A stretch of 64,000 nt of DNA, taken from contig JAUVUZ010000012.1 of NCBI GenBank assembly GCA_030604885.1, forward strand, positions 1 to 64,000, given 5' to 3'. The notes under the pieces are model-generated. The model was not told where the DNA came from. It made no database searches and worked only from the letters and a program-made list of their open reading frames with translations. Below, one piece after another: positions 32,784-42,389 of this stretch. Origin of the DNA: Alphaproteobacteria bacterium (lineage in GTDB: Bacteria > Pseudomonadota > Alphaproteobacteria > Rhodospirillales > Rhodospirillaceae). Each line of letters opens with the position of its first letter. The first letter of the stretch is position 1. The position numbers and the translations under genes are program-made.

Positions 32784-34018
32784 GCGCGCGCCTGCACATC
32801 CACCTCGACGCGGTGGGCGGCGCGGCGGGCGACATGTTCGTCGCCGCCCTGCTCGACGCCTTCCCCGACCTGCGCCCCCGGGTGCTGGCCGACCTCGCGG
32901 CGGTGCTGCCCGCGAGCGCCGGAACCCCGCGCCTCGAGGCGGGCCTGAGCGGCGGCATCGCCGCCCTGCGCTTCGCCCTCGCCGCGCCGCAAAACCACGA
33001 CCACCATCATCATCACCACGACCACAGTCACGATCATCACCACGACCACGATCACGGTCACCACCACCACCACGGCGACGACGCGGCGCCGGTGCGCTTC
33101 CCCGAGATCGCGGCGCGCATCGCGGCGGCGGACCTCTCGCCCGGCACCGCAGACCAGGCGGTGGCGATCCTGCACCGTCTCGCCGAGGCGGAGAGCCGGA
33201 TGCACCGGGTGCCGGTGGAGGAGGTCCACTTCCACGAAATCGCCGACTGGGATTCGCTGATGGACGTGGTGGCGGCGGGCAGCGTCGTCGCCGCCCTGGC
33301 GGACGCCACCTGGAGCGTCTCCGACCTGCCGCTCGGCGGCGGCACCATCCGCGCCGCCCACGGCCTGCTGCCGGTGCCCGCCCCGGCCACGGCGGAAATC
33401 CTCAAGAGCTTCCGCTGGCGCGACGACGGCGTGGCGGGCGAGCGGGTCACGCCCACCGGCGCCGCGATCCTCGCCCACCTCGCCCCCGGCCCGCGCCGCC
33501 CCGGGGCGCTGCGGGCGGTGGGCTGCGGCGCGGGCAGCCGCGACCTGCCGGGCATGCCCAACATCCTGCGCGCCCTGGCGTTCGCGGTGGCCGAGGCGCC
33601 GCCGGTCGAGGCGGAGGCGGTGGCGGTGATCGGCTTCGACGTGGACGACATGACCGGCGAGGAGATCGGCGTCGCCGCCGAGCGCCTGCGCGGCGTCGCC
33701 GGGGTGCTCGACGTCAGCCTCGGCGCCCGGCAGGGCAAGAAGGGGCGGCCGCTCACCGATTTCCGCGTGCTGGCGCGGCCCGAGGCGCTGGACGCGGTGA
33801 GCGAGGCGTGCTTCCGCGAAACCTCCACCCTCGGCCTGCGCTGGCGGCACGAGCGGCGCCGGGTGCTGGCGCGCGAGAGCGTGGCGGGCGGCGAGGTGCG
33901 CCGCAAACGTTGCGACCGCCCCGGCGGCGCCACGTCCAAGGCCGAAAGCGACGACCTCGCCGGGATTGCCACCCTGGCGGCGCGGCGCAAGGCGGCGCGC
34001 GCGGCGGAGGAGGGCTGA
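32780..34018 (+). CDS. larC: LarC-type nickel insertion protein (single ORF, His-rich insert)
   Basis: HLDAVGGAAGDMFVAALLDAFPDL; HDHHHHHHDHSHDHHHDHDHGHHHHH; C-terminal FDVDDMTGEEIGVAAERLR...LDVSLGARQGKKGRP; ATGA overlap with larA. Confidence 0.92.
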   Translation: MSARLHIHLDAVGGAAGDMFVAALLDAFPDLRPRVLADLAAVLPASAGTPRLEAGLSGGIAALRFALAAPQNHDHHHHHHDHSHDHHHDHDHGHHHHHGDDAAPVRFPEIAARIAAADLSPGTADQAVAILHRLAEAESRMHRVPVEEVHFHEIADWDSLMDVVAAGSVVAALADATWSVSDLPLGGGTIRAAHGLLPVPAPATAEILKSFRWRDDGVAGERVTPTGAAILAHLAPGPRRPGALRAVGCGAGSRDLPGMPNILRALAFAVAEAPPVEAEAVAVIGFDVDDMTGEEIGVAAERLRGVAGVLDVSLGARQGKKGRPLTDFRVLARPEALDAVSEACFRETSTLGLRWRHERRRVLARESVAGGEVRRKRCDRPGGATSKAESDDLAGIATLAARRKAARAAEEG

Positions 34019-34019
34019 G

Positions 34020-34817
34020 ATGCCGACGACCGAGCTTCAGGCCCGCCTGGTGGCGGCGCTGGATCGCCACCCGGCGCTGGCGGTGGCGGTCTCCGGCGGG
34101 GTGGACAGCATGCTGCTGGCCTACGTGGCGCACCGCCTGTCCCGCACCGAGATGACGGCGGTGCACGCCCGCTCCGCCGCGGTTCCGGCGGAGGCGACGG
34201 CGCGGGTGGAGGCCCACGCCGCCCGCCACGGCTGGACCCTGTGGCTGGTGGACGCGGGCGAGCTGGCGGACCCGGCCTACCGCGCCAACCCGGTGGACCG
34301 CTGCTTTTTCTGCAAGACCAACCTCTATCGCCGCATCGCCGCCGCCACCGGCCGCACCATCGCTTCGGGCACCAACCTCGACGACCTCGGCGACTTCCGC
34401 CCCGGCCTCGCGGCGGCGCGCGACCACGGCGTCGTCCACCCGTTCGTCGAGGCGCGGCTGACCAAGGCGGACATCTACGCCCTCGCCGCCGCCCTCGGCC
34501 TCGACGACCTCGCCGCCTTGCCCGCCCAGCCCTGCCTCGCCAGCCGCGTCGAGACCGGCATCCCGGTGGACGCGGACACCCTCGGCTTCATCGAGGCGGC
34601 GGAGCGCGACCTGGCGCAGGCGCTGCCCGACGCGGGCGCGCTGCGCTGCCGCGTCACCGCCGCCGGGGTGGTGGTGGAATGCGAGCGCCTGCCCGAGGGC
34701 GCGGCGCGTGCCCTGGCGATGGCGCGCATGGACGAGCGCTGCGCCGCCGCCGGGCGGCGCTTCGCGGGCATCCGTCCCTACCGTCGCGGCGCCGCGTTCC
34801 TGCGCGCCGCCGAATGA
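34020..34817 (+). CDS. larE: LarE-type ATP-dependent sulfur transferase
   Basis: AVAVSGGVDSMLLAYVA (PP-loop); NPVDRCFFCKTNLY; LPAQPCLASRVETGIPV. Confidence 0.92.
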   Translation: MPTTELQARLVAALDRHPALAVAVSGGVDSMLLAYVAHRLSRTEMTAVHARSAAVPAEATARVEAHAARHGWTLWLVDAGELADPAYRANPVDRCFFCKTNLYRRIAAATGRTIASGTNLDDLGDFRPGLAAARDHGVVHPFVEARLTKADIYALAAALGLDDLAALPAQPCLASRVETGIPVDADTLGFIEAAERDLAQALPDAGALRCRVTAAGVVVECERLPEGAARALAMARMDERCAAAGRRFAGIRPYRRGAAFLRAAE

Positions 34818-34839
34818 CCAGCCTTCCAGGAGATTTCCG

Positions 34840-36018
34840 ATGAAAATCGTCATCGCCCCGGATTCGTTCAAGGAAAGCCTCTCGGCCCTGGCGGCGGCAC
34901 GCGCCATCGAGGCGGGCTTCCGCGAAATCTTCCCCGATGCGGAGTACGTCAAGGTGCCGGTCGCCGACGGCGGCGAGGGCACCGCCGAAACCCTGGTGGA
35001 GGCCACCGGCGGCACGATGGTGCGCCTGAGCGTCACCGGCCCGCTCGGCACGCCGGTCGAGGGCTTTTTCGGCCTTTCCGGCGACGGCGGGCTGGCGGTG
35101 ATCGAGGCGGCCGCCGCCAACGGCCTGATGCTGGTGCCGCGCGAGCGGCGCGACCCCCGCGTCACCACCACCTTCGGCGTCGGCGAGCTGATCCGCGCCG
35201 CCCTCGACCGGGGCGCGCGGCACCTGATCGTCGGCATCGGCGGCAGCGCCACCAACGACGGCGGCGCGGGTATGCTCCAGGCCCTGGGGGTGAAGCTGCG
35301 CGACGCCGAGGGGCACGACCTCGGCTGCGGCGGCGCGGCGCTGGCGGGCCTCGCCGCCATCGACGCCTCGGGCCTCGATCCGCGCCTGAAGGATTGCCGG
35401 GTGGAGGTCGCCTGCGACGTGGACAACCCGCTGTGCGGGCCGAAGGGCGCCTCGGCGGTGTTCGGCCCGCAGAAGGGCGCGACGCCCGAGATGGTGCGGG
35501 AACTGGACGCCAACCTCGCCCGCTTCGCCCGCCTCACCCACGAGACCCTCGGCGTGGCGGTGGACGCGGCCCCCGGCGCCGGGGCGGCGGGCGGCCTGGG
35601 CGCGGCGCTGCTGGGCTACCTCGGCGCCGAGCTGCGGCCGGGGGTGGACATCGTCACCCGCGCCGTCGGCCTCGCCGAGGCGGTGCGGGACGCGGACCTG
35701 GTGATCACCGGCGAGGGCCGCATCGACGGCCAGACCGCCCACGGCAAGACCCCGATCGGCGTGGCGCGGGTGGCGCAGCGCTTCGGCAAGCCGGTGATCG
35801 GCATCGCCGGGTGCCTCACCGACGAGGCGGGGGAGGTGCACGGCCACGGCATCGCCGCGGTGTTCAGCGTGCTCGACCGCTCCTGCACGGTGCAGGAGGC
35901 GCTCGCCAACGCGGAGCGCAACCTGCGCGTCGCCGCGCGCAACATTGCCGCGGTGCTCGCCCTCGGCGCGGCGCTGCCGGGCGCGGGCGCGGATTTCCTG
36001 GCGGCGGTGCCCGCCTGA
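34840..36018 (+). CDS. Glycerate kinase (GarK/GlxK type)
   Basis: MKIVIAPDSFKESLSALAAARAIEAGF; VADGGEGTAETLV; IGGSATNDGGAGMLQALG; TGEGRIDGQTAHGKTPIGVA. Confidence 0.95.
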   Translation: MKIVIAPDSFKESLSALAAARAIEAGFREIFPDAEYVKVPVADGGEGTAETLVEATGGTMVRLSVTGPLGTPVEGFFGLSGDGGLAVIEAAAANGLMLVPRERRDPRVTTTFGVGELIRAALDRGARHLIVGIGGSATNDGGAGMLQALGVKLRDAEGHDLGCGGAALAGLAAIDASGLDPRLKDCRVEVACDVDNPLCGPKGASAVFGPQKGATPEMVRELDANLARFARLTHETLGVAVDAAPGAGAAGGLGAALLGYLGAELRPGVDIVTRAVGLAEAVRDADLVITGEGRIDGQTAHGKTPIGVARVAQRFGKPVIGIAGCLTDEAGEVHGHGIAAVFSVLDRSCTVQEALANAERNLRVAARNIAAVLALGAALPGAGADFLAAVPA

Positions 36019-36021
36019 GCC

Positions 36022-36702
36022 TCAGCGCCGGGCGGCGTTGAGGATCCGCAGCGCCGCCTGGGCGGCGCCGAAGCCGTTGTCGACGTTGACGGCCACGAGG
36101 CCGGGCGCGCAGCTCGCCAGCGCCGAGGAGAGCGCCGCCCGCCCGCCGGCGGCGACGCCGCGCCCCACCGACACCGGCAGCGCGATGATCGGCGCCGCGA
36201 CCAGCCCGGCGAGCACGCTGAACAGCGCCCCCTCCATCCCCGCCACCGCGATCACCACGCGGTAGGCGCGAATCTCCTCGATCCGCTCCAGCAGCCGCCA
36301 CAGCCCGGCGACGCCGACGTCGCCGAAGCAGGTCCAGCCCACGCCCGAGAACTCCAGGGTGCGCCCCGCCTCCTCCGCCGCGGGCAGGTCGGCGAGGCCG
36401 CCGGTGACGATCGCCACCGCGGCCTCCGCCGCCGGGGTGATGCCGCCGAGGATCGCGGTGCGGGAGCGCGGGTGGTAGTCGAGGCCCGCCGGATCGGCGA
36501 GGGCGGCGTGCTTGTCGGCGTCGAGGCCGGTGACCAGCAGCCGCTCCCCCAGGGCGCGCGCCTCGGCGACGATCGCGTCGATCTGCGCGGCGCTCTTGCC
36601 CGGCGCGTACACCGCCTCGGGCAGGCCGACGCGGGCGGTGCGCTGCCAGTCCATCACCGCGCCGCAGGCGGCGTCGCGGGCGGGGTCGTCGGCGCGGGTC
36701 AT
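36022..36702 (-). CDS. larB: LarB-type nicotinic acid adenine dinucleotide carboxylase
   Basis: TARVGLPEAVYAPGKSAAQI; VTGGLADLPAAEEA; VIAVAGMEGALFSVLAGLVAAPIIALPVSVGRG. Confidence 0.92.
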   Translation of the reverse strand: MTRADDPARDAACGAVMDWQRTARVGLPEAVYAPGKSAAQIDAIVAEARALGERLLVTGLDADKHAALADPAGLDYHPRSRTAILGGITPAAEAAVAIVTGGLADLPAAEEAGRTLEFSGVGWTCFGDVGVAGLWRLLERIEEIRAYRVVIAVAGMEGALFSVLAGLVAAPIIALPVSVGRGVAAGGRAALSSALASCAPGLVAVNVDNGFGAAQAALRILNAARR

Positions 36703-36722
36703 GGCAGGCTCCTGGCTGGAAA

Positions 36723-36908
36723 TCAGTCGCCCCGGCACAGGCCGCCGTGGGCGGCGAAGAACGCGGCGTTGGGGCAGTCGGCGGGCACGAAATCGGCGCC
36801 CGGTTCGGCGGCGCGGCAGTCCACGTCGTGGCCGCAGAACAGGCAGCGCCGCAGCGCGTCGTCGAGGCGTCGGTCGGGCGTGTCGCGGGCGTCTTCGGGC
36901 GGGTTCAC
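36723..36908 (-). CDS. Cys-rich DUF6455-like small protein
   Basis: 61 aa: RRCLFCGHDVDCRAAEPGADFVPADCPNAAFFAAHGGLC. Confidence 0.6.
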   Translation of the reverse strand: MNPPEDARDTPDRRLDDALRRCLFCGHDVDCRAAEPGADFVPADCPNAAFFAAHGGLCRGD

Positions 36909-37031
36909 GGGCGGCCCTCGTGTGGCGGTTTCACCGGAATCCTAGCACCCCCGCCGGGGTGCGGCAACGCCGCCGGAACCCGGAGCGCGGCTCGGGAATT
37001 TCCTTTGACGAACCAACTGCATGAGGATGCC

Positions 37032-38990
37032 ATGGCGCGGGTGCCGCGGTGGGCGAAAATCGCAGGCGGGGTGCTGCTGGCGCTGGTGGTGCTGGCGGCG
37101 GCGTGGCGCTGGGCGTGGCTGATCCCGCTGGTGGAGGCGCGCGCGGGCGCGGCCCTCGGGCGCGAGGTGGAGATCGCCGACCTCGACGTGGACCTGGGCC
37201 GCGTCACCCGCGTCACCCTCTCGGGCGTGCGCATCGCCGTGCCCGAAGGCTATCCCGCCGCCGCCGACGCGCCGTTCGCCCGCGCCGAGAACGTGACCGT
37301 GGACATCGCCCTGGGGCCGCTGGCGCGGGAGCGGCGGCTGTCGCTGCCGCGCATCGCGGTGGTGCGGCCCGAGGTGTGGGTGGCCGCCACCCCCGACGGC
37401 CGCGCCAGCACCTACGCCTTCCCCGGCGGAGAGTCCTCCGGCGAGCCGGGCGAGCCGCCGGAGATCGGCACCCTCGAGATCGTCGACGGCCGGGTGCGGG
37501 TGGAGATTCCACACCTCGGCGCGGATTTCGCCGCCGACGTCGCCACCCGCCGCGAGGGTGGGGCCGACCGCATCGTCGCCGCCGCCAAGGGCACCTACGC
37601 CGGGCAGCCGATCTCGGGGACCCTCACCGGCGGCGCAGTGCTGTCGCTGCGCGAGGCCGCCGAGCCTTACCCGGTGGACCTGTCGCTCGCCAACGGCCCC
37701 ACCCGGGTGCGCCTGCGCGGCACGCTGTCGGACCCGCTGCGGCTCGCCGGTGCGGCGGTGCGGCTGCGGCTGGAGGGCGCCAACATGGCCGACCTCACGC
37801 CGCTCACCGGCGTGCCGATCCCCGACACGCCGCCCTACCGGATCGAGGGCGACCTCGACTATCGGGAGGGCGCGGTGCGGTTTTCCGACTTCTCCGGCAC
37901 GGTCGGCAACAGCGACCTGTCCGGCACCATCGCCGTGGTGCCGGGCGAGCCTCGCCCGAAGCTCACCGCCGAGCTGCGCTCCGAGCGGGTGGACTTGCGC
38001 GATCTCGGCGGCTTCATCGGCGAGCAGCCGGGCGCCGAGGCGGTGCAGCAGACGCCGGAGCAGAAGCGCGCCTACGCCGCCGCCAGGGCCGACGCCCGCC
38101 TGCTGCCCGACACCCCCTTCAACCTGCCGAAGCTCCGCGCGGCGGACGTGGACCTGACATACCGCGGCCACCGCATCGAGGGCGAGACCATGCCCTTCGA
38201 CGACCTGGAGGCCCATCTCCGCATCGACGACGGGCGCATCCGCCTGAAGCCGTTGAGCTTCGGCGTCGGCACCGGCCGTATCGTCGCCGATCTCGACCTG
38301 GAGCCGCAGGCGGAGGACCGCATCCGCCTCACCGCCGACATCGACGTGCGCAACCTCGATTTCGCGCGGATGATGCGGGCGACGCAAACCTTCGGCGGCG
38401 AGGGGCGGGTGGGCGGCCGGGCGCGGCTTACCGCCACCGGCAATTCGGTGGCGAGCTTCCTCGGCAACGGCGACGGCGAGCTGGTGCTGATCATGACCGG
38501 CGGCGATTTGAGCGCCCTGCTGGTGAGCCTGTCGGGGCTGCAACTCGGCAACGCGGTGATCAGCGCCCTCGGCCTGCCGGAGCGGATGCCGCTGCGCTGC
38601 GCGGTGGTGGCGATGCCGCTCACGGACGGCCTGCTCGACACCCGCGTCGCGGTGATCGACACCGAAAGCGACAACATCCTCGGCGACGGCTCGGTGAACC
38701 TCAAGACCGAGGAGCTGGACTACCGCATCGAGACGGTGGCGAAGCGCCCGGCGGTGGGGTCGGTGCCCGCGCCGATCCGCCTCGTCGGCCCGCTGAAGTC
38801 CCCCGCCATCGTGCCGGGGGCGGAGGCGGCGGCGCGCGGCGGCCTCGCCGCCGTGCTGGGCGTGGTGCTGACGCCCCTGGCCGCGCTGGTTCCGACGATC
38901 CAGCTCGGCGTCGGCGAGGACAACGACTGCGGCGAGCTGATCCGCCGCGTCACCACCGAGCCGGTCGCGCCGCCGCAACCGGCCCGGTGA
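37032..38990 (+). CDS. AsmA-like membrane-anchored protein
   Basis: N-terminal TM anchor then long beta-rich body; VDLRDLGGFIGEQPGAE; C-terminal ...LGDGSVNLKTEELDYRIETVAKRP. Confidence 0.85.
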   Translation: MARVPRWAKIAGGVLLALVVLAAAWRWAWLIPLVEARAGAALGREVEIADLDVDLGRVTRVTLSGVRIAVPEGYPAAADAPFARAENVTVDIALGPLARERRLSLPRIAVVRPEVWVAATPDGRASTYAFPGGESSGEPGEPPEIGTLEIVDGRVRVEIPHLGADFAADVATRREGGADRIVAAAKGTYAGQPISGTLTGGAVLSLREAAEPYPVDLSLANGPTRVRLRGTLSDPLRLAGAAVRLRLEGANMADLTPLTGVPIPDTPPYRIEGDLDYREGAVRFSDFSGTVGNSDLSGTIAVVPGEPRPKLTAELRSERVDLRDLGGFIGEQPGAEAVQQTPEQKRAYAAARADARLLPDTPFNLPKLRAADVDLTYRGHRIEGETMPFDDLEAHLRIDDGRIRLKPLSFGVGTGRIVADLDLEPQAEDRIRLTADIDVRNLDFARMMRATQTFGGEGRVGGRARLTATGNSVASFLGNGDGELVLIMTGGDLSALLVSLSGLQLGNAVISALGLPERMPLRCAVVAMPLTDGLLDTRVAVIDTESDNILGDGSVNLKTEELDYRIETVAKRPAVGSVPAPIRLVGPLKSPAIVPGAEAAARGGLAAVLGVVLTPLAALVPTIQLGVGEDNDCGELIRRVTTEPVAPPQPAR

Positions 38991-38999
38991 GGGGGCGGC

Positions 39000-39887
39000 T
39001 CAGTCCTCGGCAACCTTGTGGTCGGCGAGGACTTCGAGGGCGCGCACCATGCCCGAATGGTCCCACCCGCCGCCGCCGTGGGCGGCGCAGGCGTTGAACA
39101 GCTCCTGCGCGGTGGCGGTGTTGGGCAGGCTCAGGCCCAGCGCCCGGGCGGTGGAGAGGGCGAGGTTGAGGTCCTTCTGGTGCAGGGCGATGCGGAAGCC
39201 CGGGTCGAAGGTGCGCTTGATCATCCGCTCGCCGTGGACTTCGAGCACCTTGGAGTTGGCGAAGCCGCCCATCAGCGCCTGGCGCACCCGCGCCGGGTCC
39301 GCCCCCGCCTTCGAGGCCAGCAGCAGCGCCTCGCCCACCGCCTCGATGTTGAGGGCGACGATGATCTGGTTGGCGACCTTGGTGATCTGCCCGGCGCCGT
39401 TGCCGCCCACCAGGGTGATGTTCTTGCCCATCAGCGCGAACAGCGGCTTGACGGTCTCGAAGGTTTCCTCCGGCCCGCCCACCATGATCGTGAGGCTGGC
39501 CGCCTTGGCGCCCACCTCGCCGCCCGAGACCGGCGCGTCGAGATAGCGGCAGCCGAGCGCCTCGATCTTCTCGGCGAACGCCTGGGTCGCCACGGGGGAG
39601 ATCGAACTCATGTCGACGACGATCTTGCCGGGGCTGAGACCCTCGGCGACGCCGCCCGGGCCGAACAGCGCCAGCTCCACGTCCGGCGTGTCGGGCACCA
39701 TGGTGAACACCACCTCCGCCGCCCGCGCCACCTCGGCGGCGCTGGCGCAGGCGATGCCGCCCGCCGCCGTCATCGCCTCGGGCACGCCCGAGCGGGTGTG
39801 GAGGAAGACCTGGTGCCCGGCGGCGATCAGGTGCCCCGCCATGGGCTTGCCCATGATGCCGAGGCCGACGAATCCGAGTGTGCTCAT
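39000..39887 (-). CDS. garR: 2-hydroxy-3-oxopropionate (tartronate semialdehyde) reductase
   Basis: LGFVGLGIMGKPMAGHLIAAGH; YLDAPVSGGEVGAKAASLTIMVGG; beta-hydroxyacid dehydrogenase family. Confidence 0.93.
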   Translation of the reverse strand: MSTLGFVGLGIMGKPMAGHLIAAGHQVFLHTRSGVPEAMTAAGGIACASAAEVARAAEVVFTMVPDTPDVELALFGPGGVAEGLSPGKIVVDMSSISPVATQAFAEKIEALGCRYLDAPVSGGEVGAKAASLTIMVGGPEETFETVKPLFALMGKNITLVGGNGAGQITKVANQIIVALNIEAVGEALLLASKAGADPARVRQALMGGFANSKVLEVHGERMIKRTFDPGFRIALHQKDLNLALSTARALGLSLPNTATAQELFNACAAHGGGGWDHSGMVRALEVLADHKVAED

Positions 39888-39901
39888 GATGGCTCCTTGT
39901 C

Positions 39902-40666
39902 TCAGGCTTTGAAACGGGCGGCGAGGGCCTCGGCGCCGCGGGCGAGGATGGCGATGTCCGCCCCCACCGCGGCGAAGGTGACGCCGGAGTCGAGGTAGCG
40001 CCGCGCCAGCGCCTCGTCGGGGGCGAGGATGCCCGCGGCCTTGCCGGTTTTGCGGATGCGGCCGACGGTGTCGACGATGATCGCCTGCATCTCGGCGCAT
40101 CCCGCCTTGCCGAGGTAGCCGAGGGAGGCGGAGAGGTCGCCGGGGCCGATGAACACCGCGTCCACCCCGTCCACCGCCGCGATCGCCTCGAGGTTTTCGA
40201 GGGCCTCGCCGGTCTCCACCTGCACGATCAGGCAGAGTTCCTGCTCGGCGCGGGCGTGGTAGTCGGCCACCCGGCCGAAGCGCGAGGCGCGCGACAGACC
40301 GGTGAAGCCGCGCATCCCCCGCGGCGGATAGCGCATCGCCTCCACCGCGCGTCGCGCCTCCTCGGCGTTCTGCACGTAGGGCACCAGCAGGGTCTGGGAA
40401 CCGACGTCGAGGAAGCGCTTGATCAGCGCCGTGTCGTTCCACGGCACGCGGACCACCGGCGAGGCGGTGCCGCCCTCGCACGCCTGCAACTGCGGCAGGA
40501 TGGTGAGGGGGTCGTTGGGGGAGTGCTCGGCGTCGAGGACGATCCAGTCGAACCCCGCGCCCGCGATCACCTCGGTGGAAATGTAGCTGGAGAGGTGGGA
40601 CCACAGGCCGATCTGGGTTTCGCCTGCGGCGAGCCGCCGCTTGAACGCGTTCACCGGCAATTCCAT
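39902..40666 (-). CDS. garL: 5-keto-4-deoxy-D-glucarate aldolase family (HpcH/HpaI)
   Basis: QIGLWSHLSSYISTEVIAGAGFDWIVLDAEHSPND; VFIGPGDLSASLGYLG; next to garR and gudD. Confidence 0.92.
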   Translation of the reverse strand: MELPVNAFKRRLAAGETQIGLWSHLSSYISTEVIAGAGFDWIVLDAEHSPNDPLTILPQLQACEGGTASPVVRVPWNDTALIKRFLDVGSQTLLVPYVQNAEEARRAVEAMRYPPRGMRGFTGLSRASRFGRVADYHARAEQELCLIVQVETGEALENLEAIAAVDGVDAVFIGPGDLSASLGYLGKAGCAEMQAIIVDTVGRIRKTGKAAGILAPDEALARRYLDSGVTFAAVGADIAILARGAEALAARFKA

Positions 40667-40721
40667 GACTCAAGCTCCTTCGCCTGTCGAATGTTGCCCC
40701 TCGGGCGGGGCGGTGCAACGG

Positions 40722-42065
40722 TTATCGGACCATCGCCGGGCGCTTGGGGTCGAAGCGCCAGTCGGGAACGAGGAAGCGCATCGCCGCCGCGTCGTCCCGC
40801 GCGCCGAGGCCGAGGGAGCGGTAGGCGGCGTGGGCGGCCTCCAGCCGCGCCTCGTCCAGCTCGACGCCGAGGCCCGGCGCCTGCGGCAGCGCCACCGCGC
40901 CGCCCACGATTTTCAAGGGTTCGCGGGTGAGGCGCTCGGTGCCGTCCTGCCAGATCCAGTGGGTGTCGATGGGGGTGACGCGGCCGGGCGCGGCGGCGGC
41001 GGCGTGGGTGAACATCGCCAGCGAGATGTCGAAGTGGTTGTTGGAGTGGGACCCCCAGGTGAGGCCCCAGTCGCGGCACATCTGCGCCACCCGCACCGCG
41101 CCGCGCAGGGTCCAGAAGTGCGGGTCGGCGAGGGGGATGTCCACCGCGTGGAGCTGCACCGCGTGGCCCATCTGCCGCCAGTCGGTGGCGACCATGTTGG
41201 TGGCGGTGGGCAGGCCGGTGGCGCGGCGGAACTCGGCCATCACCTCGCGCCCCGAGTGGCCCTGCTCGGCGCCGCACGGGTCCTCGGCGTAGGCGAGCAC
41301 GCCGGGGTAGGCCTTCGCCAGCGCCACCGCCTCCTCCAGCGACCACGCGCCGTTGGGGTCGATGGAAACGCGCGCGGCGGGGAAGCGCGCCTTCAGCGCC
41401 GCCGCCGCCTCCATCTCCTCCCGCCCCGGCAGCACGCCGCCCTTGAGCTTGAAGTCGGAAAAGCCGTAGCGCGCCTCCGCCGCCTCGGCCAGGCGCACCA
41501 CCGCCTCGGGGGTGAGGGCCTCCTCGTCGCGCAGCCGCAGCCAGTCGTCGCCGGGTTCGCCCGCGCGGTAGGGGAGGTCGGTCTTGCGGCGGTCGCCGAC
41601 GTAGAACAGGTAGCCCAGCATCGGCACCCGGTCGCGCTGCCGCCCCTCGCCCAGGAGGTCCGCCACCGCCACGCCGAGGAAGCGGCCGAGCAGGTCGAGC
41701 ATCGCCGATTCCACCGCGGTGACGGCGTGGATCGCCACCCGCTGGTCGAAGGTCTGCAGGCCCCGGCCGCCCGCGTCGCGGTCGGCGAACGCCGCGCCCA
41801 TCGCGGCGAGCACCGCGTTCCAGGCCGCCACCGGGCGGCCCACCACCAGCGGGATCGCGTCTTCGAGGGTCTTGCGGATCGGCTCGCCGCCGGGCACCTC
41901 GCCGAGGCCGGTGCGGCCGTCCTCGTCGGTCAGCACCACCACGTTGCGGGTGAAGAACGGCCCGTGGGCGCCGGAGAGGTTCAGCAGCATGCTGTCCCGC
42001 CCCGCCACCGGCACCACGCGCATCGCCGTCACCCGCGGACTCGCCGTCCGCCCCGTTGCCGCCAT
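40722..42065 (-). CDS. gudD: Glucarate dehydratase
   Basis: [106 protein letters not shown]. Confidence 0.95.
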   Translation of the reverse strand: MAATGRTASPRVTAMRVVPVAGRDSMLLNLSGAHGPFFTRNVVVLTDEDGRTGLGEVPGGEPIRKTLEDAIPLVVGRPVAAWNAVLAAMGAAFADRDAGGRGLQTFDQRVAIHAVTAVESAMLDLLGRFLGVAVADLLGEGRQRDRVPMLGYLFYVGDRRKTDLPYRAGEPGDDWLRLRDEEALTPEAVVRLAEAAEARYGFSDFKLKGGVLPGREEMEAAAALKARFPAARVSIDPNGAWSLEEAVALAKAYPGVLAYAEDPCGAEQGHSGREVMAEFRRATGLPTATNMVATDWRQMGHAVQLHAVDIPLADPHFWTLRGAVRVAQMCRDWGLTWGSHSNNHFDISLAMFTHAAAAAPGRVTPIDTHWIWQDGTERLTREPLKIVGGAVALPQAPGLGVELDEARLEAAHAAYRSLGLGARDDAAAMRFLVPDWRFDPKRPAMVR

Positions 42066-42223
42066 CTCCGCTCCTCCCTGTTGCGGGCGCCCCGCCGTCC
42101 GTGCGGCCATTCTACGCCCGGTTCTGCGAACCCGCCAATGAAAGCGCAACCGGTAGCGCGGATTCCCGCCCGTGTTCCGCGGTCGCCGAGGCGGCGGAGG
42201 AAGGGAATATGCGTGGCTTATCC

Positions 42224-42237
42224 TGGAAACGCTTGAC
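42224..42237. promoter_or_regulatory. Candidate LacI-family operator, half-degenerate
   Basis: TGGAAACGCTTGAC; deviates from TGNAANCGNTTNCA only in the last two bases. Confidence 0.55.
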
Positions 42238-42283
42238 TCGCTGGCCCGAAAGTCCGCCAATGGTAGACCGAAACGGGTGGGTA

Positions 42284-42297
42284 TGAAAGCGTTTCCA
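42284..42297. promoter_or_regulatory. Candidate LacI-family operator, full match
   Basis: TGAAAGCGTTTCCA fits TGNAANCGNTTNCA at every defined position; lies between divergent gudD and tctC. Confidence 0.7.
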
Positions 42298-42389
42298 CTA
42301 CCGCCCGCGCGGGTGGGCCGGGTCGACGGCCCGGGAAACCGCAGGTGGCGTCGTCGCGTGAACCGAAAAAATCCCGGGAGGACAACCTC

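Noticed and set aside
33000-33080. Antisense ORF with poly-Val/Met hydrophobic stretch (VVAVVVVVTVIVVVVMIV)
   Set aside because: It is the mirror of the LarC His/Asp-rich codons, not an independent membrane protein.
32780-34018. Programmed ribosomal frameshift in larC as in Lactiplantibacillus
   Set aside because: The N- and C-terminal LarC parts are in one continuous frame, so no frameshift is needed.
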